From Cyanobacteriota bacterium (GTDB lineage: Bacteria; Cyanobacteriota; Cyanobacteriia; PCC-6307; Cyanobiaceae): 60,721 nucleotides of DNA. Position numbers and translations under genes: made by a program. This document shows, piece by piece, positions 24,407-31,330 of this stretch. Under the pieces are notes generated by a model. It saw nothing but the letters and a program-made list of their open reading frames with translations. It was not told where the DNA came from and searched no databases. Position 1 is the stretch's first letter. Each line of letters opens with the position of its first letter. Where the stretch lies: NCBI GenBank assembly GCA_026389265.1, contig JAPLIE010000067.1, positions 1 through 60,721 on the forward strand, read 5' to 3'.

Positions 24407-24463
24407 GCGGGGTGGCCTCAAGGGCTGACGCAAGCGGCGATGCCGCCCTTGACCCCACCCCGC
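24407..24463 (+). other. Structured leader hairpin B
   Basis: Arms 24407-24425 and 24445-24463 pair over 19 positions with the same two central mismatches as hairpin A. The loop CTGACGCAAGCGGCGATGC contains the word GCTGACGCAAGC also seen in hairpin D. ATG 24493 follows 29 nt later. Confidence 0.7.
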
Positions 24464-24492
24464 CCGGCTTTGGGGTCCTTCTCCAGCTCCCC

Positions 24493-24690
24493 ATGGCTTC
24501 CGCCTTCCGCCGCGCTGCACTGGAGCGCCACAGCTCTGAGTCGCTCGATCGCATCAGCACCATCTGCCACTCGGCCTGGGTGCCGCTCTCACGGCTTGCA
24601 GAGCTGGCCGATCAGATCCTCACGGAGCGTCAAGAGGCGTTGCCGGAGCGGGCTCTTGATCCAAAGATCCTGGCGCTGCTGCCCTATTGA
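24493..24690 (+). CDS. Small protein, 65 aa, paralogue of the 3911 gene
   Basis: The start ATG 24493 is fixed by alignment with the relative and by the leader hairpin. The C-terminal half RLAELADQILTERQ...LDPKILALLPY is the conserved part. No domain is recognised. It is transcribed divergently from the capsid operon, about 170 bp apart, and is followed directly by a strong terminator, so it is a one-gene unit. Possible roles include a small regulator or an inhibitor; nothing in the sequence decides this. Confidence 0.75.
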   Translation: MASAFRRAALERHSSESLDRISTICHSAWVPLSRLAELADQILTERQEALPERALDPKILALLPY

Positions 24691-24700
24691 GCGCAGCTCA

Positions 24701-24724
24701 AGCCCGGCTACGGCCGGGCTTTTT
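24701..24724 (+). terminator. Rho-independent terminator
   Basis: AGCCCGGC (24701-24708), loop TACG, GCCGGGCT (24713-24720) and TTTT. A perfect 8-bp GC-rich stem 10 nt after the stop of the 65-aa gene. Confidence 0.9.
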
Positions 24725-24783
24725 GAGGACGATGCCGGGACAAACCATCCAGAGACAGACTTGCCGTAAATCAAACCGATTCG

Positions 24784-25020
24784 ATGCGCGCGGTCGCCAA
24801 GCTGTTTCTGAGCCACCGCAGCCAGGCCGTGCGGATTCCGGCCCAACTGCGGTTTCCCGACTCCGTCCAGAAGGTGGAGGTCCGTGCCTGCGGTCAGAAG
24901 CGGATCATCGCTCCGCTCGGCCACAGCTGGGACAGCTTCTTCCAGGGTGGTCCCACAGTGCCCGACGACTGCCTGGGGGAGCGGGCGTCCCAGCAGCAGG
25001 GCGAACGCGAGTCGTTCTGA
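24784..25020 (+). CDS. vapB: VapB-type antitoxin, toxin partner broken
   Basis: 78 aa. The N-terminal half is an AbrB/MazE swapped-hairpin type DNA-binding domain (AKLFLSHRSQAVRIPAQLRFP), and the C-terminal half (GHSWDSFFQG, then FLGERA-like helix) matches the toxin-binding tail of VapB. VapB normally silences the PIN-domain RNase VapC encoded just downstream and represses its own promoter. Here only a few vapC codons remain, so it is an orphan. Start ATG 24784, 60 bp after the terminator. Confidence 0.75.
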   Translation: MRAVAKLFLSHRSQAVRIPAQLRFPDSVQKVEVRACGQKRIIAPLGHSWDSFFQGGPTVPDDCLGERASQQQGERESF

Positions 25021-25084
25021 TCCGGCGAAGAGGCGTTGTCTGCCGGACACCAACATCGGCATCGATGGGTTCAAGCGGCGGCCA
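25021..25084 (+). pseudogene. vapC: 5' remnant of vapC (PIN-domain toxin)
   Basis: In the frame covering 25020-25084 the product reads RRCLPDTNIGIDGFKRRPS, the N-terminal beta strand and first catalytic Asp region (DTN) of a VapC PIN domain. Homology ends exactly where the opposing mazF-like gene stops (25085). The remaining ~110 residues of a normal VapC are absent, so the gene was cut by arrival of the mazF/RHH pair. Confidence 0.65.
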
Positions 25085-25429
25085 TCAAGGGAGTTCCAGC
25101 CACCCCCGCAGGGCCAGATCCAGCTCGATCAGCAACTGGGGCTCCAGTTGCCCCACCACCTTGCCGAGGGAGTTGGTCGGCACCGTGAACAGCTTGTCGA
25201 CCATCAACTGGGACGGCTTCTGCAGGCCATTGCGTTGCGTTGGCTGCACGGGAAGCCGGACCAGGGGCGCCTCCACCAGGGTGCTGGTGAGCGGACAAAG
25301 GGTGACGCTGGGATGGGCCTGCAACCAGCGATCGGCCTGCACCACCACCGCTGGTCTGGGTTTGCCGGAGTAAACACCCGGGCTGGCCACAGTCACCACA
25401 GTGCCGCGGCGGAGCTCAGCCAGGCTCAT
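25085..25429 (-). CDS. MazF/PemK-family toxin
   Basis: 114 aa. Signature: LRRGTVVTVASPGVYSGKPRPAVVVQAD at the start (Gly-Lys-Pro-Arg-Pro core), then TLCPLTSTL, RLPVQP and the KPSQLMVDKLFTVP stretch. MazF enzymes are sequence-specific endoribonucleases. The start ATG 25429 overlaps the stop of the upstream antitoxin by 4 nt. Its 3' end abuts the vapC remnant. Confidence 0.85.
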   Translation of the reverse strand: MSLAELRRGTVVTVASPGVYSGKPRPAVVVQADRWLQAHPSVTLCPLTSTLVEAPLVRLPVQPTQRNGLQKPSQLMVDKLFTVPTNSLGKVVGQLEPQLLIELDLALRGWLELP

Positions 25430-25653
25430 GCGGTCCAGTCGCCCCAGTCGGGCAGCTGTTCGCTCCAGTGCTGTTGCGGTTCCAGCTCGGCCAGCAGTAG
25501 CGACTGACGGCGAGCTTCCTCGCCATCGCCATGGCGCAGCAGGTATTGGGTGATGGCGTCGCGCACGCAGGCGCTGCGGCTCTTGCCGAGCTGCCGGGCG
25601 AGCTGATCGAGCTGCCGCTCGAGTTCCGGCTCCACCCGCACCCCGATCGCCAT
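25426..25653 (-). CDS. Ribbon-helix-helix antitoxin for the MazF-like toxin
   Basis: 75 aa. The N-terminal ribbon (IGVRVEPELERQLDQLARQL) and the following helix (KSRSACVRDAITQYL) make a CopG/RHH DNA-binding dimer. The acidic, Trp-rich tail (EQLPDWGDWTA) should wrap the toxin. Overlap with the toxin start and the order antitoxin then toxin fit a self-repressed TA operon. Confidence 0.85.
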   Translation of the reverse strand: MAIGVRVEPELERQLDQLARQLGKSRSACVRDAITQYLLRHGDGEEARRQSLLLAELEPQQHWSEQLPDWGDWTA

Positions 25654-25717
25654 GATCCCCAGCTGTTTAACGATTCGTCCTACAGCTTAAGGGGGATGGC
25701 GGTTCTGGCGCTCCAGC

Positions 25718-25960
25718 TCACCAGGCCGGCTGCCCATGCAAGTCCGCCACCGGTGTGGCCAACCCATCGAGGATCGACTCACGCATCCCCGGGATCGAAA
25801 CCAGGTGCAGGGTCTCCTGGATGGCGTTCCAGTCGGCCTCCGAAAGCAGCACGGCATTGCCGCGTTTTCCGGTGATCTGCACCGGCTCGTGCGAGTCGCC
25901 GACCTCGTCGATCAGGGCATACAGGCGCTTGCGGGCTTCTGTCGCGGAAATGCTGGCCAT
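25718..25960 (-). CDS. YefM/Phd-family antitoxin without visible toxin
   Basis: 80 aa. MASISATEARKRLYALIDEV is the Phd/YefM N terminus; QITGKRGNAVLLSEADWNAIQETL is the usual middle; the tail VSIPGMRESILDGL matches YefM. A YoeB-type toxin would be expected directly downstream (below 25718), but only 64 bp separate it from the next gene and no YoeB start is seen. It may work as an orphan regulator or as an antidote against a toxin on another replicon. Confidence 0.8.
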   Translation of the reverse strand: MASISATEARKRLYALIDEVGDSHEPVQITGKRGNAVLLSEADWNAIQETLHLVSIPGMRESILDGLATPVADLHGQPAW

Positions 25961-26043
25961 CGCGGCAGTGCGTCAGGCACGTACGTCAAAGCGTACCGCT
26001 GGCGGTCCTGGCAATGGGTTGGATCCGAGACCCCCTTGCCGCC

Positions 26044-26769
26044 ATGGCCACGCCGATGACCCCGGAGCGGTTCCAGGACCGCTGGGAAGCGTTCAAGGGT
26101 GAACCCCAGCAGGTGTCCGGCATCTGGGGGCTTTACCGCTCGATCGCCGAACTGGAAGGCAGTGGCGACATCCTCGATGAGCATGCGAGCTGGGCGCTCA
26201 AGTTCAGCGAGAAGCCAGCAGCGCTGCCGCCGCCGGCGAGGGGCAATCCGCTGGCGTTGCCGTTCTTCGATCAGACCAACGACGGCCCCGAGGGCTGGCG
26301 CCATTGCCAGAGCTCCAGCATTGCCATGAACCTCGCCTTCCTGCAGGTTCCCGGCATCCGCGACGACCTCGACTACCTGCGGGTCGTGGAGCGCTACGGC
26401 GACACCACCAGCCAGGCGGCACACGCCAAGGCCCTCGCCGAGCTGAACGCACCGGGGCGTTTCAGTACCAACTGCACGGTGGAGCGGGCCAAGGCCGAGA
26501 TCGACAAGGGCTACGGCCTGGCGATCGGCATCCTGCACAAGGGTCCGGTGTCAGCACCCAGCGGCGGCGGGCATTACATCGCGGTGCGGGGCTACGACAG
26601 CAACGGCTGGCTGGTGCATGACCCCTACGGTGATCTCGATCTGATCCGCGGCACCTGGGCCAAAGAAGGCGGCGGGGCTGGGAAGGGCCTGCACTACTCG
26701 TTCAAGAACACCAACCCCCGCTGGCTGCCGGAGGGTGCCGCCTCGGGCTGGGCCTGGTTGTTCTCGTGA
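26044..26769 (+). CDS. C39-family cysteine peptidase
   Basis: 241 aa from ATG 26044 (ATG 26014 is also in frame). Papain-like C39 pattern: Cys88 in WRHCQSSSIAMNLAFL, His177 in GGHYIAVRGYD, Asp193 in VHDPYG. Such domains cleave peptides, and in phages they serve as cell-wall endopeptidases or processing enzymes. No signal peptide, so if it acts on the wall it needs a pore. The next gene, 3 nt downstream, encodes a small membrane protein that could be that pore. Alternatively it processes a capsid or fibre protein. Confidence 0.7.
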   Translation: MATPMTPERFQDRWEAFKGEPQQVSGIWGLYRSIAELEGSGDILDEHASWALKFSEKPAALPPPARGNPLALPFFDQTNDGPEGWRHCQSSSIAMNLAFLQVPGIRDDLDYLRVVERYGDTTSQAAHAKALAELNAPGRFSTNCTVERAKAEIDKGYGLAIGILHKGPVSAPSGGGHYIAVRGYDSNGWLVHDPYGDLDLIRGTWAKEGGGAGKGLHYSFKNTNPRWLPEGAASGWAWLFS

Positions 26770-26772
26770 GCC

Positions 26773-27087
26773 GTGCCAGGCAACGACCCGAGCGGTGCCG
26801 GCAGTGGCTCGGGTCAGCGACCAGCCTCTGCGAGGAAGCGCGGTTCGAAACCGCCCTTCGATCGGGAGCGGTTCATCTTCAAGTTGCTGGCGGTCGTGAT
26901 CATCACGCAGCTCAGCTTGTACACCGTGGCGACCGGAGTCTGCGGAAACGTGGCCTACTCCCAGCGCCAGAAGGTGGTCGAGGTTTGCCCCCGCGTGCTG
27001 GATCAGGTGACCTCAGCCTTTGATGCCACGTTGAAACTGCTCATCGCCCTACTGGGCGGGGCGGCACTGACCCAGAACGGACGCTGA
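26773..27087 (+). CDS. Small membrane protein, holin-like
   Basis: 104 aa from GTG 26773. A hydrophilic N-terminal 30 residues, one strong membrane helix (about 36-58, FKLLAVVIITQLSLYTVATG), a loop with two Cys, and a second helix at the C terminus (TLKLLIALLGGAALTQ). Immediately after the C39 peptidase, this layout fits a holin or a membrane partner of the peptidase. The family is not recognised, so the role rests on topology and position. Confidence 0.5.
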   Translation: MPGNDPSGAGSGSGQRPASARKRGSKPPFDRERFIFKLLAVVIITQLSLYTVATGVCGNVAYSQRQKVVEVCPRVLDQVTSAFDATLKLLIALLGGAALTQNGR

Positions 27088-27114
27088 GAAGGACCCAGCG
27101 ATCCGGCCGGCAGA

Positions 27115-27417
27115 TCAATCGACCAGCGCATCGTCTCCCTCCTGGTGTGGCCGGGTGAACTGCCCACGGCTGTTCCGCACCGGCGGCACCGGCATGCGGC
27201 CAGGGGCAGGGCTGCCAGCACGGCTGTCCATGAAGTACGTCGCTGCCGACTGGCCGGCCAACGCGATGGCGGGCAAGGCCAGCGCCCAGCGGTGCTCACA
27301 GAGCTGAACGTCAGACGTGCGGACCTCGCAGGCGGCAACGAAGGCGCCCAAGGCCAGGATCTCGGCACCGACCAGGGCAAGGATCGGCGCTGTGTTGCTC
27401 GCAGGAGCAGAAGCCAT
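27115..27417 (-). CDS. Small membrane protein, 100 aa
   Basis: From ATG 27417: helix 1 (ILALVGAEILALGAFVAA), a loop with Cys, helix 2 (WALALPAIALAGQSAATYF), then a basic, Pro-rich cytoplasmic-type tail. The longer frame to 27930 is antisense to the sigma gene and is not used. It converges with the holin-like gene and has no recognised family. Confidence 0.55.
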   Translation of the reverse strand: MASAPASNTAPILALVGAEILALGAFVAACEVRTSDVQLCEHRWALALPAIALAGQSAATYFMDSRAGSPAPGRMPVPPVRNSRGQFTRPHQEGDDALVD

Positions 27418-27578
27418 CAGAGGGGCGGCACGAAGGGCGGGCAATGCCCCTGCTCCCTGTTGCCACGACTGACCGGCATCGGTCCGATCGGGAGGCGGCT
27501 GGCCTGCTGCTTGGCCTTGCTCAGCTTGGCCTTCTCCTCCGTCGAGGCCTGGGGTCGCGCGTCCTACGCGATCAGGCC

Positions 27579-28133
27579 ATGGCCCGCACCCCATCCCAGG
27601 CCGATGCCCTCTTCCAGCAGTTCCTGCCCCTTGCTGAATCCATTGCCCGCAGCCTGGCGTCCAGCAGCCGTGTGATCGAGCTGGAGGATGCCCGGCAAGT
27701 GGCCCAGATGCAGCTGTGGCTCTCCTGTCACCAGGTCGATGAGCCCACATCAGCCCCGGCCTACTTGCGGCGCTGCATCCAGGGCGCCCTGCTCCACCAC
27801 CTCCGCGATCACGGCCGCCTGGTCCGCGTCTCGAGGCGGGAGCACGAGAAAGGCGGTCACCCCTGGAGCCACCAGAGCCTGCATGCCCCGATGCCCAGCG
27901 GTGATCTCTGGATCGATCAGCTGGAGGCACCCGAGCAGCCGGGCCAGCCCGGTGGCGAGGGCATCGAGGCCCTGCTCGATCGGCTCCCGGCGGCCCAGGC
28001 GGCCATCATCCGCCTCTCGGTGCTGGAGGGCCAGAGTCTCCGCCAGATCGGTCAGAAGCTGGGCATCAGTGCCATGTCGGTGCATCGGCGCCGGCAGGCA
28101 GGCCTGGCCGCCCTCAGGGCCGAGCTGGCCTGA
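27579..28133 (+). CDS. Sigma-70-family RNA polymerase sigma factor
   Basis: 184 aa from ATG 27579; the frame from 27444 adds Arg/Leu-rich residues that look non-coding. Region 2 is at about residues 8-75 (FQQFLPLAESIARSLA, then EDARQVAQMQLWLSC and YLRRCIQGALLHHLRDH). Region 4 is at about 130-182 (LDRLPAAQAAIIRLSVLEG, QSLRQIGQKLGISAMSVHRR). Size and lack of regions 1 and 3 resemble compact phage or ECF-like factors. It could direct polymerase to the element's late genes; the TGGCAATAG motifs in the capsid operon are possible targets. Confidence 0.8.
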   Translation: MARTPSQADALFQQFLPLAESIARSLASSSRVIELEDARQVAQMQLWLSCHQVDEPTSAPAYLRRCIQGALLHHLRDHGRLVRVSRREHEKGGHPWSHQSLHAPMPSGDLWIDQLEAPEQPGQPGGEGIEALLDRLPAAQAAIIRLSVLEGQSLRQIGQKLGISAMSVHRRRQAGLAALRAELA

Positions 28134-28186
28134 GGGCCCAACAGCGTGGCTGCCCCTTGGGGGCTGGCGGTGGGATCGCGCATCAT

Positions 28187-28246
28187 CCGCCGGGGCAAGG
28201 GCTGCGCAAGCGGCTCGTGCCTCGCCGCCCTTGCCAGAACCGGCGG
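28187..28246 (+). other. Structured leader hairpin C
   Basis: The outer stem CCGCCGG (28187-28193) pairs with 28240-28246, and the inner stem GGCAAGGGC (28194-28202) with GCCCTTGCC (28227-28235), leaving a 4-nt bulge. The loop begins TGCGCAAGCGGC, related to hairpins B and D. ATG 28288 follows 41 nt later. Confidence 0.65.
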
Positions 28247-28287
28247 TGCTGCTGGCGTCCCATCGCTGCGCCACGGCGCCAGGTCCC

Positions 28288-28584
28288 ATGTCCCTCTGGC
28301 TCGATTCCCTCACCCGCCAGGATCCCATCGCCCTCGTCCACTCCAGCTACCTGGCGCTCACCCGGCTGCTGCGCAGCCACCGGGGCAAGCCGATCCGCCG
28401 TCTCTGGATCGATCACCCTTATGGAGAAGAGGAGATCACCCTGCTGGAGGAAGAGTTGATCCCCGCGATGGAGCAGTTCCTGGCCCGCATCCAAGAGATC
28501 GATGCTGCGCTGGAGGCCGCCCATGAAGCGGAGATCGAGCGGGTCCAATCCGCCAGGGCAACAGAGCCACTGGCTGCGGCCTGA
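28288..28584 (+). CDS. Small helical protein, 98 aa
   Basis: ATG 28288 follows hairpin C. The product has an N-terminal helix (LIALVHSSYLALTRLLRSHR-type), a basic turn (KPIRRLWIDHPYGEEE) and a long acidic amphipathic helix (about 50-90). No domain is recognised. It follows the sigma gene by 154 bp on the same strand. A partner or anti-sigma function is possible but unsupported. Confidence 0.6.
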   Translation: MSLWLDSLTRQDPIALVHSSYLALTRLLRSHRGKPIRRLWIDHPYGEEEITLLEEELIPAMEQFLARIQEIDAALEAAHEAEIERVQSARATEPLAAA

Positions 28585-28660
28585 GCTCGTCTGGAGCCGG
28601 TCAGCGCCGGCCCCTTTGGGGCTCTGCCCCTCGGGGCTTGGCCCCCTCAGGCCCCGCCTG

Positions 28661-28801
28661 TCACCAGGGCTTGCCCTTGTCCAGGTAGGCCTCCACTTCC
28701 GCTTTGCGGATCACCCGCGACTCGCGCTGGTTGCTGATCTGCAGCAGGCCGCCACTGATCCTGGCCGTCACGCGCCAGGAGCCTGCTGGGTCTGACGGCA
28801 T
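28661..28801 (-). CDS. Very small protein, 46 aa
   Basis: From ATG 28801 the peptide has a strand-helix form ending in VIRKAEVEAYLDKGKPW, reminiscent of the helix and tail of small excisionase-like or MerR-like DNA-binding modules. ATG 28855 is an alternative start. There is no supporting neighbour on this strand. Confidence 0.4.
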   Translation of the reverse strand: MPSDPAGSWRVTARISGGLLQISNQRESRVIRKAEVEAYLDKGKPW

Positions 28802-28937
28802 GGGCTTCTCACCCAACGCCGAGCCGTTGGCAGAGCCACGGATGGCAGGAGGCATCAGCGCAGCCCCAAGACGTCAACATCCCTTGCCAGCGCAGGCCCT
28901 GGCCTGGCAATGGAGCCTGAACGCAAGGAGCACAGCC

Positions 28938-29183
28938 ATGCCCGCCACCATGATCAGCGCCAGATCGATGAAGGCCCCGGCTCAGATCGCCCGGGTTCAC
29001 GCCAAGCCCCGCACCGGCATCTGGCCACAGCAGGTCGTCGGCGCACCAGGCGTTGCCTTCACCGTCGCCATGGCCCCCTCGCGGGGCAGCTTCGATCGGC
29101 AGATGACCAAGACCACGCTCTACCGATCGTCACGGGTGCAGCGCACCGGTGGCTGGACCAGCGGGGATCTGCTGCGGGACTGA
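28938..29183 (+). CDS. Small basic protein, 81 aa
   Basis: ATG 28938 is preceded by a good AAGGAG site at about 28925-28930. The product is basic with a central GIWPQQVVGAPGVAFTVAM, then SFDRQMTKTTLYRSSR. No family is recognised. The strong ribosome-binding site and position between hairpin-led genes support a real gene. Confidence 0.55.
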   Translation: MPATMISARSMKAPAQIARVHAKPRTGIWPQQVVGAPGVAFTVAMAPSRGSFDRQMTKTTLYRSSRVQRTGGWTSGDLLRD

Positions 29184-29216
29184 CTCCCCTGGGGATGGGT
29201 CGCGCGGGATTCCTCA

Positions 29217-29295
29217 TGGTCGCCCCACGGGCAAGGGCTGACGCAAGCCGCTCGGCGGCAGGCGCCGTCGCCGCCCTTGCCTTCGCGGGGCACCA
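29217..29295 (+). other. Structured leader hairpin D
   Basis: The outer stem TGGT with ACCA and CCCC with GGGG (29217-29226 with 29287-29295) and the inner stem GGCAAGGGC (29230-29238) with GCCCTTGCC (29273-29281). The loop starts TGACGCAAGC as in hairpin B and can fold again. ATG 29322 of ardC follows 26 nt later. Confidence 0.65.
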
Positions 29296-29321
29296 CTCGG
29301 GCGTCCCGCGCTTTGCCGTTC

Positions 29322-30269
29322 ATGGCCGCGTCCCAGTCCCGCTCACGCAAAACCTATGAAGGCCCTACGGCTGAGGAGAAGATCGTCGCCTCGTTGATCG
29401 AGCTGATGGAGGCCGGATCAGCCCCCTGGCGGCGGCCCTGGGATGGCACCGGTGGCGGCCACCACGTCAATCTGCTCTCAGGCCATCGCTACCGCGGTGC
29501 CAATCCGATCCTGCTCACCCTGGGCATGCACATCAGGGGTTCAGCCCTGCCGTTCTGGTGCGGCTTTGCCGAGGCCAAGAAGCTCCGCATCTTCCCCCGC
29601 AAGGGCAGCAAGGCGGTTCACATCCTGCGGCCCCAGCTGCACAGCCGCGAGGAGTCCGGCGATGGCGGTGAAGTCACCCTGCGCAGCTGGGCCAGCTACC
29701 GGCCGGTGGCGGTCTTCAATGCCGCCGATCTCGAGGGTGAGGCACTTCCCGCTCTGATCGAAGCCCGCAAGGCGGCCGAAAGCGTGGAGGCCAAGCCGGA
29801 GCCCGAGCGCTTGGAGGCGGCGGAAGCCGTGCTGGGTGCCTGGCCGGTGCCGGTCAGCTTCGGAGGGGATCGGGCCTGCTATCTCCCAGCCATCGATCGG
29901 ATCCAGCTGCCCGATCGTGCCAGCTTCCACTCACCCGCCGCGTTCTGCGCCACCTGGGCCCATGAGCAGATCCACTCCACCGGCCATGAATTCAGGCTCA
30001 AGCGTGATCTGGGCGGTGCCTTCGGGAAGCCGCGCTATGCCCGCGAAGAGCTGGTCGCTGAATTAGGCGCGGTGCTGCTGGGTGATCGGCTGGAGATCGG
30101 CAGCGAGATCGAAAGCCATGCTGCCTATCTCGGCCACTGGATCGAGCTGCTCAAGGAATCGCCCAAGGTGCTGTTCCAGGTGCTCAGCGAAGCCCGGCAG
30201 GCGGCGGATTTGATCTGTCCGGAGAGGCCGGGGCAGCTGGAGCCCCAGGGTGATGGGCTCGCCACCTGA
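29322..30269 (+). CDS. ArdC-type antirestriction protein
   Basis: 315 aa from ATG 29322. The N-terminal half is the ArdC single-strand DNA-binding domain (IVASLIELMEAGSAPWRRPWD, YRGANPILLTLGM, WCGFAEAKKLRIFPRKGSKA). The C-terminal half is a zincin-like metallopeptidase with His214-Glu-Gln-Ile-His218 in WAHEQIHSTGH and a following EELVAELGAVLL helix that supplies the third ligand. ArdC proteins protect incoming mobile DNA from restriction. It sits 420 bp before a BREX operon, so the element carries both a shield and a defence. Led by hairpin D. Confidence 0.85.
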   Translation: MAASQSRSRKTYEGPTAEEKIVASLIELMEAGSAPWRRPWDGTGGGHHVNLLSGHRYRGANPILLTLGMHIRGSALPFWCGFAEAKKLRIFPRKGSKAVHILRPQLHSREESGDGGEVTLRSWASYRPVAVFNAADLEGEALPALIEARKAAESVEAKPEPERLEAAEAVLGAWPVPVSFGGDRACYLPAIDRIQLPDRASFHSPAAFCATWAHEQIHSTGHEFRLKRDLGGAFGKPRYAREELVAELGAVLLGDRLEIGSEIESHAAYLGHWIELLKESPKVLFQVLSEARQAADLICPERPGQLEPQGDGLAT

Positions 30270-30288
30270 GGGGTCTCGAGCAGCGTCG

Positions 30289-30534
30289 TCATGCCGCCTG
30301 CGCTTGGCGGCGGTTCAGGGCAAAGGCCACGCCACCGAGGGCCGCCAGGCCCAGGGCGCCACTGACGGCCAGGAACACCAGCGTCTGCAGGGCCAGCAGG
30401 AACAATCCCAACGCTGAGGCGGCCTTGATCTGGATCCTGGCCTTTATCAGGCAGGTGAGTAGCAGCAGCACCGTGGCCTGCAGCCCGGCGATCTTGGCGG
30501 CCGTGAGAGGGCAGAAGGGGCTCAGCAGCAACAT
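30289..30534 (-). CDS. Small membrane protein, 81 aa
   Basis: From ATG 30534: two or three hydrophobic segments (IAGLQATVLLLLTCLI; LGLFLLALQTLVFLAV; LGLAALGGVAFAL) and a short basic tail. It converges with ardC, 19 bp apart. No recognised family; topology only. Confidence 0.5.
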   Translation of the reverse strand: MLLLSPFCPLTAAKIAGLQATVLLLLTCLIKARIQIKAASALGLFLLALQTLVFLAVSGALGLAALGGVAFALNRRQAQAA

Positions 30535-30691
30535 GGGAGAACTGCAGTGGACCAATCCTGGCGAGGGTGCCGCCCCGTCGTGCCCGCCGCTGGTGGGTTT
30601 GTGAACCCTGCACCAAGGCATTTCAGGTGACGGCAGCTGAGGAGCGGAGGCAGCAGAATCAGGGCCAGCTCGCCACCTCAGCCCGTCCGTA

Positions 30692-31330
30692 GTGAGCTTC
30701 CTAGAGCTGGACAACCCGGTTGATCAAGAAACCGGGCGTTCCACAGTCGCTTCCGCGACCCCAAACTCGGCCCTGGATCAGGCACTGACGGCCCAGATCG
30801 TGGTCGCCTGGGCTGGAGAGGGTGGAGAGGAGCCCCGGCTGGCCTGGTGGCGCACCGATCTGATTTCCGAGTTCGGCGGGGAGGACCTGTTTCGTCGACT
30901 CCTGCCTCAGACCTGGGAATGGGCACTGCTGCAGGCCGTGCGCGAGGCAGCGCGCCGAAAGGATGAGGAGCTGCGGCGGCAGTCCAGTGATGCCGACCGC
31001 CTGGTCTCTCTCTATCGCTTCGGTTTCGAGTTGGACGAGCGGATCGAGGAGCAGCTTCAGGCACATAAGCGCAGCGGCCGCAAACCCCATGAGGCCCTGC
31101 CTGATCTGTTCCATGGCATGGGCGGGGAGCAGGGGGGGCATTGGAGCCAGGAGGCTTTCCTCCAGTGGGTTGAAGGCCATGGCACTGCAGAGGTGACCAC
31201 CACCCCATCCGGACGGCTGATCAAGGGACCACTGCCCGTGAGCCTTGATCAAAAGGTCCACCGGCTTGTGGCGGCGTTGGCTCCCTTTGGGGAGGGCTAT
31301 CCCTTGCCGCACTTCCGGGGGGAATCATGA
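30692..31330 (+). CDS. brxE: BREX type 6 protein BrxE
   Basis: 212 aa from GTG 30692. Matches the small BrxE class that opens BREX type 6 operons: IVVAWAGEGG, WWRTDLISEFGGEDLFRRLL, PQTWEWALLQAVREAARRKD, then DRLVSLYRFGFELDERIEEQL. Its biochemical role is not known. It overlaps brxA by 4 nt, placing it first in the operon. No clear promoter is visible in the 150 bp upstream. Confidence 0.8.
   Translation: MSFLELDNPVDQETGRSTVASATPNSALDQALTAQIVVAWAGEGGEEPRLAWWRTDLISEFGGEDLFRRLLPQTWEWALLQAVREAARRKDEELRRQSSDADRLVSLYRFGFELDERIEEQLQAHKRSGRKPHEALPDLFHGMGGEQGGHWSQEAFLQWVEGHGTAEVTTTPSGRLIKGPLPVSLDQKVHRLVAALAPFGEGYPLPHFRGES

Noticed and set aside
22863-24428. 521-aa plus-strand open frame
   Set aside because: Lies opposite the capsid gene and its neighbour. 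The capsid reading has strong family motifs; the opposite product does not.
23421-30269. Complete prophage
   Set aside because: Apart from the capsid and fibre-like genes, a peptidase and a holin-like gene, none of the required packaging, tail-tube or lysogeny genes could be found.
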